Shown: positions 1 through 4,207 of the stretch, in pieces
Layout of the letters: each line of letters starts with the position of its first letter
Numbering within the stretch: the first letter of the stretch is position 1
Assembly: GCA_041675325.1 (NCBI GenBank)
Contig: JBAYUG010000121.1
Location: forward strand, 1 to 6,772
Source of the DNA: CAIKZJ01 sp041675325
GTDB taxonomy: Bacteria > Bacteroidota > Ignavibacteria > Tepidaquicellales > Tepidaquicellaceae
Direction of reading: 5' to 3'
DNA length: 6,772 nucleotides
Made by a program: the position numbers and the translations under genes
The notes under the pieces: generated by a model
Database searches by the model: none
What the model was told of the DNA's origin: nothing
The model's input: only the letters and a program-made list of their open reading frames with translations

Positions 1-69
1 GTAAATGAACTCTCCCTCAAATGTCTTTGTCTTATTTCTTTCTAAGACTTTTCTGTCTCTTTCTTTCAT
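1..69 (-). CDS. N-terminus of an unrecognised protein, cut by the left edge
   Basis: On the minus strand an ATG at 69-67 opens 23 codons with no stop before the window edge. The peptide begins MKERDRKVLE and ends in EGEFIY; it is rich in Lys, Arg and Glu and has no signal peptide, so it is probably cytoplasmic. The start is chosen because AAAGGAG lies just upstream (AGGAG at 82-78, 8 nt spacer), one of the best Shine-Dalgarno sites in the window. A palindromic operator candidate (105-118) lies upstream and the amidase gene is divergent. Too little protein is present to name a family. The strong ribosome binding site makes it likely to be a real gene. Confidence 0.6.
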   Translation of the reverse strand, partial: MKERDRKVLERNKTKTFEGEFIY

Positions 70-77
70 TTGCCTAT

Positions 78-82
78 CTCCT
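78..82 (-). promoter_or_regulatory. Shine-Dalgarno site of the left-edge gene
   Basis: Minus-strand AGGAG, 8 nt before the ATG at 69. It is the main support for calling the truncated gene, since no family can be recognised from 23 residues. Confidence 0.55.
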
Positions 83-104
83 TTGTCTTTTTAACAAATT
101 TGAT

Positions 105-118
105 AGGACATATGTCCT
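105..118. promoter_or_regulatory. Perfect 14-bp palindrome, likely operator
   Basis: AGGACATATGTCCT is a perfect inverted repeat in the divergent spacer between the left-edge gene and the amidase. It lies about 35 bp upstream of the left gene's ATG. Next to it on the gene side is CAAATTTG (95-102), one mismatch from the Bacteroidota -7 element TAnnTTTG. If that is the promoter, the palindrome would sit between the -7 and -33 elements, a typical repressor position. A dimeric transcription factor is the natural binder, for example an Rrf2-like or other winged-helix regulator, but the family cannot be assigned from the site. Seen: the palindrome. Inferred: the operator role. Confidence 0.45.
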
Positions 119-176
119 TATTTATCATGAACCATGTTTATGTTATCCAGAGTATAGAAGGTTTTCATTATAAAAG

Positions 177-230
177 AAACATTGAAAACGTAATGGATTC
201 CCGATAAATACATTCGGGAATGACAAACAG
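177..230. repeat. REP-like hairpin repeat, copy A
   Basis: The 14-nt lead-in AAACATTGAAAACG (177-190) is followed by a perfect 8-bp stem ATTCCCGA (197-204) / TCGGGAAT (214-221) with a 9-nt loop, then GACAAACAG. The same lead-in, a same-position stem, a 9-nt loop and a trailing GACA recur at 2718-2770, so these are two diverged members of one dispersed family. The stem also resembles the ATTCCC...GGGAAT type of intergenic repeat found in many bacteria. No T-tract follows, so it is not a standard intrinsic terminator. Confidence 0.6.
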
Positions 231-293
231 GGTTAGTGTTTCGGACTTTTTTATTTAGGATGAATATTTGAACAGATTTATTTAAATTACTGT

Positions 294-1100
294 ATGAAGA
301 AATATTATTACATACTTGCTTCTGTTATTGCTCTTATTATAACTGTAGTATTTTTATTATCTGACAAGACTGTATCGCAGGATAAGAGTGATAAAAAGAT
401 ATTTACTGTTATACTTGATGCGGGACATGGGGGGAAAGATCCGGGTACGACGGGAACTACCGGTGTTTACGAAAGAAACATTGTCTTACCGATAACGCAG
501 AAGATAAGGGATTATTTAAGCAAGGAATACACTGATATAAAAGTAGTAATGACAAGGGACAGCGATGATTTTATTGAACTAAAAACGCGGGGCAGCATAG
601 CGAATACTGAAGGAGGCAATTTATTTGTAAGCATACACTGCAACGCTAAGAAGAACGAAGAAAATGACAAGAGCGGATTCGAAATTTATGTACTTGATCT
701 TGCAAGAGTAGATGAAGCTAAGGATATCACGTACGATGAAAATGTTTTTATTGCAAAAGCCGAGAAGCCTGATTCTGCTTATATTGAGCAGAGAAAAATA
801 CTTGCGTCCATATACCTGCAAACGTACCTGAGATACAGTAACAGATTTGCAAATATTATAGAAACAGAAATGATTAAAGGATGCAAACTGCCGAGCAGGG
901 GAGTCTTTCAGGCAGGTTTCTGGGTACTGCTGAGTGCGTCCATGCCTTCTGTACTCGTTGAATGCGGATACCTTTCAAACAAATCAGACGAAGAGTACCT
1001 TAAATCAGAGAAAGGGCAGACAGAGATAGCCAAGTCTGTTTTTAAAGCAATAAGATACTTTAAGATGGATTATGACTTTGAAAACACACTGATGAATTAG
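294..1100 (+). CDS. N-acetylmuramoyl-L-alanine amidase (Amidase_3 family), membrane-anchored or exported
   Basis: Zinc amidase expected to cleave the amide bond between N-acetylmuramic acid and the L-alanine of the peptide stem in peptidoglycan (EC 3.5.1.28), acting in the periplasm during cell separation or wall turnover. Residues 4-22 form an uncleaved anchor or signal peptide (short KK n-region, no lipobox). The catalytic domain runs from about 37 to 257: DAGHGGKDPG supplies zinc ligand His45, Glu60 in GVYERN is the second ligand, SIHCNA supplies His115, and VLVECGYLSN carries the catalytic Glu223. MTRD...LKTRGSIAN (86-104) is also typical. About 70 residues between His115 and the C-terminal core (roughly 135-200) match the place where AmiA/B/C-type enzymes carry an autoinhibitory helix opened by an activator; that control is inferred. 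The ATG at 294 lacks a Shine-Dalgarno site but gives a proper signal segment. It converges with the T9SS cargo gene. Confidence 0.92.
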   Translation: MKKYYYILASVIALIITVVFLLSDKTVSQDKSDKKIFTVILDAGHGGKDPGTTGTTGVYERNIVLPITQKIRDYLSKEYTDIKVVMTRDSDDFIELKTRGSIANTEGGNLFVSIHCNAKKNEENDKSGFEIYVLDLARVDEAKDITYDENVFIAKAEKPDSAYIEQRKILASIYLQTYLRYSNRFANIIETEMIKGCKLPSRGVFQAGFWVLLSASMPSVLVECGYLSNKSDEEYLKSEKGQTEIAKSVFKAIRYFKMDYDFENTLMN

Positions 1101-1133
1101 GAAGAATAAATAAAATAATCAGGTTCTTACAAA

Positions 1134-1168
1134 ATAATAAAAAAGCCGGAGGTAAACCCTCCGGCTTT
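1134..1168 (-). terminator. Rho-independent terminator of the T9SS cargo gene, possibly bidirectional
   Basis: Perfect 11-bp stem AAAGCCGGAGG (1142-1152) / CCTCCGGCTTT (1158-1168) with a 5-nt loop, between two convergent genes. Read on the minus strand the stem is followed by TTTTTTATTATTTT, a strong T-tract, so it mainly ends the leftward gene. On the plus strand only CTTT follows, so termination of the amidase transcript here would be weaker. Confidence 0.88.
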
Positions 1169-1190
1169 AAAAAATCCCTCCAATCAATTT

Positions 1191-2138
1191 TTATTTCGAT
1201 AATATCATTTTCTTTGTTTCTGTAAACTTATCAGTGGTGAGTTTGTAATAATATACTCCGCTCGACAGAGCACTTCCATTGAATGTAACTTCATAAGTAC
1301 CTGCTGCTCTATTCCCGCTGAATAGTGTTTGAATCTCCCTTCCCAAGTAATCATATACCATTAAAGTTGTATATGAATTTTCAGGCATTGAATATTGAAT
1401 TTTTGTAACAGGATTAAAAGGATTCGGATAGTTTTGTGAAAGCTTAAAATCCTTAGGAATTTCATTACCGATATTTCCTATTACAGACACAGGATTTATC
1501 ACATAACGAATTTCGCCTGTAAGTGCACGCGATCCAAACCAGCTTCCGGTTGGAGTAAATGGTATGGAGCGGCCATCACCTGTTACTAAAGCGAGATTTG
1601 TATCTGCATAAGTGCTGTATGGCGGTGATCCTGTACCGAAATACCGAGGACCAACACCAATAAATTTTATTGCGACTCCGACAGTATCAAAGGCTGGAAC
1701 TGATATTGTAGGAAGTGTAAAAACCAGAGAAATTCCGCTTCCCACAGGACCTTGAGTGACAGGTACAATACCGAGTGATGTCCATCCATCAGAAGAACTG
1801 CCCGAGCCAGAACCCACAGGACCTCCCAGAGCTGTTCCCGAGCGGATAAAAACTTCGACGCTGTAACTTGCCGAGGCAGCCGCAGTGCTTCCTGTGCTCA
1901 TTTGAGTAACACTAATATCTCTCGAACCTGCAATAAGGTCGAAAAACGCAGCCCAGTTTGGCGAGCCGCCATTGTTAGATGGACCAGGATTAGCCAGGAT
2001 AGTTATTGTATCTAAAAGATTTGGATTAGGAACAGTAGAGTTGTAAATCGATTCGGTGTTGAAGCTGCCGTTGAACGAAATAATTGCAGCTGTAAGAATG
2101 AAAGCAAAAAAAATGGAACGTTTTACATGTTTAAACAT
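1191..2138 (-). CDS. Secreted protein with a T9SS type A C-terminal sorting domain, function unknown
   Basis: A 315-residue exported protein. Residues 1-24 form a Sec signal peptide (MFKHVKRS then a hydrophobic stretch). Residues about 40-215 are a Gly/Ser/Thr-rich, probably all-beta domain with phrases such as NWAAFFDLIAGS, SVEVFIRSG and DGWTSLGIVPV; it looks like a beta-sandwich or jelly-roll found in envelope proteins of this group, but I cannot assign it a function. The last 80-85 residues are a classic type A sorting domain: FKLSQNYPNPFNPVTKIQYS, then VYDYLGREIQTL, SGVYYYKL and a terminal KKMILSK. This tail directs export across the outer membrane by the type IX system and is normally removed or exchanged for a surface anchor. 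The ATG at 2138 has a strong Shine-Dalgarno site. The gene stands alone, with its own terminator. Confidence 0.9.
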   Translation of the reverse strand: MFKHVKRSIFFAFILTAAIISFNGSFNTESIYNSTVPNPNLLDTITILANPGPSNNGGSPNWAAFFDLIAGSRDISVTQMSTGSTAAASASYSVEVFIRSGTALGGPVGSGSGSSSDGWTSLGIVPVTQGPVGSGISLVFTLPTISVPAFDTVGVAIKFIGVGPRYFGTGSPPYSTYADTNLALVTGDGRSIPFTPTGSWFGSRALTGEIRYVINPVSVIGNIGNEIPKDFKLSQNYPNPFNPVTKIQYSMPENSYTTLMVYDYLGREIQTLFSGNRAAGTYEVTFNGSALSSGVYYYKLTTDKFTETKKMILSK

Positions 2139-2142
2139 ATTA

Positions 2143-2148
2143 CCTCCC
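2143..2148 (-). promoter_or_regulatory. Strong Shine-Dalgarno site of the T9SS cargo gene
   Basis: Minus-strand GGGAGG, followed by TAAT and the ATG at 2138. The spacer is short (4 nt), but the match to the anti-Shine-Dalgarno is strong and fixes the start. Most other starts in this window lack such a site. Confidence 0.7.
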
Positions 2149-2169
2149 TTTTTTGATTTAACTTAATAG

Positions 2170-2198
2170 AATCTAATAATAAATTTATGTAATATCAA
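2170..2198 (-). promoter_or_regulatory. Possible promoter of the T9SS cargo gene
   Basis: Minus-strand TTGATA (2198-2193) and TAGATT (2175-2170), 17 nt apart, would give a leader of about 25 nt that includes the Shine-Dalgarno site. The region is very AT-rich and other hexamer pairs can be drawn, so this is only a candidate. Confidence 0.25.
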
Positions 2199-2248
2199 TA
2201 ATAATTGGATAATGATATTTTAACCAAAATGATAAAAGAAAAGCTAAT

Positions 2249-2286
2249 TAGAGTTGTTTGTTTTACGGTTTTCGAAGCTGCTGCTT
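2249..2286 (-). pseudogene. Decayed partial copy of the adjacent tRNA-Ser (anticodon and variable arms)
   Basis: The stretch aligns without gaps to the tRNA-Ser gene at an offset of exactly 125 bp. TAGAGTTG (2249-2256) equals 2374-2381, and ACGGTTTTCGA (2265-2275) equals 2390-2400, including the anticodon. The 8 bases between are mostly C-to-T differences, and the following bases keep the GC.GC.GCTTT pattern. About 30 of 41 positions match in the wider alignment. The T-arm, D-arm and acceptor parts are not recognisable, so it cannot make a tRNA. It could be a relic of a tandem tRNA duplication or of an integration event that left a partial tDNA copy. Confidence 0.55.
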
Positions 2287-2292
2287 TTAGAA

Positions 2293-2331
2293 AGAAATAA
2301 AAAAGGTTCTTACTTAGAAGTAAAAACCTTT
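2293..2331 (-). terminator. Terminator hairpin after tRNA-Ser
   Basis: AAAGGTT-C-TTACTT (2302-2315) pairs with AAGTAA-A-AACCTTT (2318-2331), a long stem with one C/A mismatch and a tight loop. On the minus strand it ends in a run of Ts (CCTTTTTTATTTC). It begins 16 bp beyond the tRNA 3' end, where a tRNA transcript should stop. The stem is AT-rich, so termination may be only moderate. Confidence 0.6.
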
Positions 2332-2346
2332 AATGCATTAGTACAG

Positions 2347-2433
2347 AGGAGAAGGAGAGATTCGAACTCTCGATAGAGTTGCCCCTATAACGGTTTTCGA
2401 GACCGCCGCTTTCAACCACTCAGCCACTTCTCC
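2347..2433 (-). tRNA. tRNA-Ser(CGA), reads UCG
   Basis: Full class II cloverleaf on the minus strand, 87 nt. Acceptor stem GGAGAAG (2433-2427) / CTTCTCC (2354-2348) pairs perfectly. The D-arm is GCT...AGC with GTGGTTG in the loop. The anticodon stem GCGGT/ACCGT holds the loop CTCGAAA, giving anticodon CGA (2399-2397). The long variable arm (2389-2372) folds as ATAGGG/CTCTAT around a GCAA loop, the hallmark of tRNA-Ser. The T-arm is GAGAG-TTCGAAT-CTCTC. CCA is not encoded. The discriminator at 2347 reads U, whereas bacterial serine tRNAs normally have G73. A decayed partial copy lies downstream at 2249-2286. Confidence 0.95.
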
Positions 2434-2455
2434 GTAATTTTGAGTATAATTAAAT

Positions 2456-2484
2456 AAATTACCCATATTCTGATTAAGTTTCAA
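2456..2484 (-). promoter_or_regulatory. Probable promoter of tRNA-Ser
   Basis: Minus-strand TTGAAA (2484-2479) and TAATTT (2461-2456) with a 17-nt spacer. The -10 ends 22 nt before the mature tRNA 5' end, which would give a leader of about 15 nt, normal for a tRNA precursor. Confidence 0.45.
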
Positions 2485-2662
2485 TAATAAACTTAAAGTA
2501 AAAATAGTTAGATAATAAGAACCCGACGCAGCAGGAGCTTCAAACAAAGAAAAACTTTCACCACAGAGTGCACCGAGAATAATCACCGAGCACACAGAGA
2601 ATTATATGAATTATTATCGGGTATAAAAGATTTTACCGCAAGGTTCGCAAAGAAGGTAAAGG

Positions 2663-2820
2663 ACGTTCTCCGCGGAGTTTGTCTCAAAACTTAAATTTTG
2701 TAACAAAAGCAAATATAAAACATTGAAAACGGGGTTAGATCCCCGCCAAAAACACGCGGGGAGGACAGCGGGGGGTGTTTTGAGACGAACTCCGCGGCGA
2801 ATCTGCGACAAAGAGAACGT
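2663..2820. mobile_element. 158-bp foldback (MITE-like) element with imperfect terminal inverted repeats
   Basis: The left arm ACGTTCTC (2663-2670) continues as CGCGGAGTTTGTCTCAAAAC (2671-2690). Its inverted copy is GTTTTGAGACGAACTCCGCG (2777-2796), with one difference, and GAGAACGT (2813-2820). On the right side 16 extra bases (2797-2812) separate the two blocks, so the arms are copies differing by one indel. The 86-bp centre (2691-2776) carries REP-like copy B. There is no coding capacity. Inverted arms, small size and an intergenic site next to tRNAs suggest a non-autonomous mobile element, or a foldback RNA structure. I see no clear target-site duplication, so mobility is inferred. Confidence 0.5.
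2718..2770. repeat. REP-like hairpin repeat, copy B, inside the foldback element
   Basis: AAACATTGAAAACG (2718-2731) is identical to the lead-in of copy A at 177-190. It is followed by a 7-bp stem TCCCCGC (2740-2746) / GCGGGGA (2756-2762) around a 9-nt loop and then GGACAGCG. A second fold, GGGG (2731-2734) with CCCC (2741-2744), is possible. The stem bases differ from copy A on both sides, so pairing is kept while the sequence changes. Confidence 0.55.
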
Positions 2821-2884
2821 AGAAATTATAAAGACCGTACCGTTATTTACTACTTTCAATTGAAAATGAACATTTAGATAATAA

Positions 2885-2928
2885 TTATGCGCACCTTATG
2901 CGCACTTTATGCGCACTTTGTGCGCACT
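2885..2928. repeat. Four 11-bp tandem repeats with consensus TTATGCGCACT
   Basis: Units start at 2885, 2896, 2907 and 2918: TTATGCGCACC, TTATGCGCACT twice, and TTGTGCGCACT. Each carries the palindrome TGCGCA, and the last has the longer palindrome GTGCGCAC. An 11-bp period puts the sites on nearly the same face of the helix. Possible roles are an array of protein binding sites or simple slippage expansion. No replication or partition gene is near, so an origin iteron role has no support. Confidence 0.8.
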
Positions 2929-3023
2929 TTCGATATAGTATTATATATATGGAAATAGCTACCGTTATAAGCTATCTTTTAAAGTTTGAATTTGAGTAAA
3001 TATGGGTGTAGTGAGAATGTTAG

Positions 3024-3095
3024 TACCCCCGAGAGGATTCGAACCTCTAATATCTGATCCGTAGTCAGAGGGTTTATCCATTAGCCTACGGGGGC
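3024..3095 (-). tRNA. tRNA-Arg(ACG), reads CGN via inosine
   Basis: Complete 72-nt cloverleaf on the minus strand. Acceptor GCCCCCG (3095-3089) / CGGGGGT (3031-3025) has a G-U first pair, and the discriminator is A (3024). The anticodon stem TCTGA/TCAGA holds the loop CTACGGA, giving anticodon ACG, whose A34 is normally deaminated to inosine by TadA. The T-arm is AGAGG-TTCGAAT-CCTCT. The D-arm GGCT...AACC has one C-A mismatch. The variable loop is 4 nt. CCA is not encoded. Confidence 0.95.
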
Positions 3096-3121
3096 GGTTG
3101 AAATACAAATTGATTTAACTA

Positions 3122-3127
3122 ATTATA
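3122..3127 (-). promoter_or_regulatory. Possible -10 element for tRNA-Arg
   Basis: Minus-strand TATAAT, 26 nt upstream of the mature tRNA-Arg 5' end. No good -35 is visible at 16-18 nt, so the call rests on position and one hexamer in AT-rich DNA. Confidence 0.25.
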
Positions 3128-3200
3128 AAGATAGTGTTTTTAATAGTTTTATTAAATCCAATTGTGATATAACTTTTATTCTATTCAAGATAATAGAACG

Positions 3201-3269
3201 CAGATTTTCACGGATTAAGCGGATTATTGCTGATTTTTCAGAAGAGTATTAATTTTATAAAGAAACAGA
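3201..3269. repeat. Direct repeat, copy 1 (69 nt)
   Basis: Starts CAGATTTTCACGGATTAAGC and continues through GCTGATTTTTCAGAA to ACAGA. Copy 2 begins 90 bp later. The core resembles the CGGATTTTCACGGATT...GCTGATTTT kind of intergenic repeat found scattered in many environmental bacterial genomes. Confidence 0.75.
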
Positions 3270-3290
3270 TCTATCCAAAGAGAAGGCAGA

Positions 3291-3358
3291 CAGATTTTCA
3301 TGGATAATGCGGATTATCGCTGATTTTTCAGAAAGAATTTTATTATATCAAGAACAGA
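3291..3358. repeat. Direct repeat, copy 2 (68 nt)
   Basis: Starts CAGATTTTCATGGATAATGC, shares GCGGATTAT and GCTGATTTTTCAGAA with copy 1, and ends in the same AAGAA(A)CAGA. The first 45 positions differ at only about four bases; the AT-rich tail has more differences and a 1-nt gap. A 21-nt spacer separates the copies. Confidence 0.75.
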
Positions 3359-3416
3359 CATTTGAAATACAACAATTACTTTAATCAATAATATTAATAA
3401 AGGAACTTCATTTTAA

Positions 3417-3443
3417 ATGAAAAAATTCTATTTTGCTTTTTAA
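3417..3443 (+). CDS. Possible 8-residue leader peptide before the ABC ATPase
   Basis: ATG AAA AAA TTC TAT TTT GCT TTT TAA encodes MKKFYFAF, with AGGAA at 3401-3405 as a distant Shine-Dalgarno (11-nt spacer). Its stop ends 5 nt before the ATPase ATG, which has no Shine-Dalgarno of its own, so translation could pass from one to the other. It also looks like the first residues of a signal peptide and could be a gene remnant or chance. Nothing beyond position and the possible ribosome binding site supports it. Confidence 0.2.
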   Translation: MKKFYFAF

Positions 3444-3448
3444 GACTT

Positions 3449-4207
3449 ATGATAAAAATTACAAACCTTAAGAAAAGCTACGACGGCGGGATAGAAGCTC
3501 TGAACGGAGTATCATTCGATATTAACCCTTCAGAAATAACGGGGTACATTGGTGTTAATGGTGCGGGTAAAACCACGACACTAAAGATACTGAGCGGTGT
3601 AATTCCTTTTGATGAGGGAGAGGTCATAGTGAATGATTATAGGCTTCCTGAGGATGCTTTGAAGATTAAATCCATAACAGGTTACGTTCCTGAAACTCCT
3701 GAATTATTCAATTCCTTGAGAGTAACTGAATATTTTGATTTTTTAAAGGACGTAAGGGAAATAGAAGAAAATAAATTCTTAAAAAGAGTCGAGTATTTTG
3801 GCGAGTTGTTTGATTTTAAGGATTACCTTAACACTGCAATCGGCAAACTTTCAAAGGGCAACAAACAAAAAGTTCTTATTGTATCAGCTTTGCTGCATAA
3901 TCCTGATATAATACTGCTTGACGAGCCGCTTAATGGACTTGACGCTTATTCGATTATAACATTTCAGGATGTAATCTCAAAACTTGCTCAAAGAGGCAAG
4001 ACAATATTTTACTGCTCGCATCTGCTTGATATAATGGAGAAGGTAAGCGACAGGGTAATAATAATAGAGAGCGGGAAGATAAAAATCAATTCTTCCAAAG
4101 AAGAGCTTAAGTCGAACAACGATTTTAAGTCATTAGAAAATATTTTCCGGGATATGAACGAAGCCGGATCAAAGAAAGAATTTTCGTATGACGAAATATT
4201 TGATTAA
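3449..4207 (+). CDS. ABC transporter ATP-binding protein (ABC-2/CcmA-like exporter subunit)
   Basis: A 252-residue cytoplasmic nucleotide-binding domain that would power a membrane exporter. Walker A is GVNGAGKT (35-42, Lys41). The Q-loop region reads GYVPETPELF, with Glu where other subfamilies have Gln, common in ABC-2 and DrrA-type ATPases. The signature is LSKGNKQK (134-141), Walker B IILLDEP (154-160, Asp158/Glu159), the D-loop NGLD, and the H-loop His191 in YCSHLLD. All motifs needed for ATP hydrolysis are intact. The C-terminal 40 residues are charged and variable. No permease gene is adjacent; the next gene is an outer-membrane barrel overlapping by 20 nt. The substrate is unknown and the partner permease must be encoded elsewhere. 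The ATG at 3449 gives the standard family N-terminus (MIKITNLKKSY). Confidence 0.93.
   Translation: MIKITNLKKSYDGGIEALNGVSFDINPSEITGYIGVNGAGKTTTLKILSGVIPFDEGEVIVNDYRLPEDALKIKSITGYVPETPELFNSLRVTEYFDFLKDVREIEENKFLKRVEYFGELFDFKDYLNTAIGKLSKGNKQKVLIVSALLHNPDIILLDEPLNGLDAYSIITFQDVISKLAQRGKTIFYCSHLLDIMEKVSDRVIIIESGKIKINSSKEELKSNNDFKSLENIFRDMNEAGSKKEFSYDEIFD

Larger units (their letters stand above)
2434..3023. other. Gene-free, repeat-rich interval between the two tRNA genes
   Basis: About 590 bp with no credible protein gene. In order it holds the tRNA-Ser promoter; a short degenerate stretch of CACCGAG/CACAGAG-like words (about 2561-2600) and CGCAAGGTTCGCAAAG (2638-2653), both resembling low-complexity intergenic text seen in many environmental genomes; the 158-bp foldback element (2663-2820); a 12-bp palindrome TTTCAATTGAAA (2854-2865); the 11-bp tandem repeats (2885-2928); and a weak hairpin ATAGCT/AGCTAT (2955-2975) that may lie in the 3' trailer of tRNA-Arg. 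Confidence 0.6.
3096..3448. other. Gene-free stretch upstream of the ABC ATPase gene
   Basis: About 350 bp with an AT-rich 5' flank of tRNA-Arg (3096-3200), two direct repeats (3201-3269 and 3291-3358) and a leader region (3359-3448) that must contain the promoter of the plus-strand gene set. TTGAAA at 3362-3367 could be a -35, but no matching -10 stands out. A nine-codon open frame lies at 3417-3443. Confidence 0.5.

Noticed and set aside
177..230. Hairpin as an intrinsic terminator of the left or right gene
   Set aside because: No T-tract follows on either strand, it lies upstream of both divergent genes, and a related copy occurs elsewhere, so a repeat is the better reading.
621..821. Minus-strand open frame opposite the amidase
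   Set aside because: It lies fully inside a gene with all catalytic motifs; the antisense peptide has no recognisable features.
2338..2595. Minus-strand open frame of 85 codons
   Set aside because: It reads straight through the tRNA-Ser gene and low-complexity repeat text, and the peptide has no domain or ribosome binding site. A chance frame.
2614..2859. Minus-strand open frame of 81 codons
   Set aside because: It spans the foldback element and both of its arms, so its composition is set by the repeat; no protein features.
2854..2865. Palindrome TTTCAATTGAAA as an operator
   Set aside because: Perfect over 12 bp but made almost wholly of A and T in AT-rich DNA, with no gene start beside it; chance is a fair explanation.
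2955..2975. Hairpin ATAGCT/AGCTAT as a terminator of tRNA-Arg
   Set aside because: Only 6 bp with a 9-nt loop, about 50 bp from the tRNA end and followed by TTTCC on the minus strand; too weak to call.
2885..3358. CRISPR array
   Set aside because: The 11-bp units have no spacers, and the 68-69-nt repeats occur only twice with one 21-nt gap; no cas gene is present.
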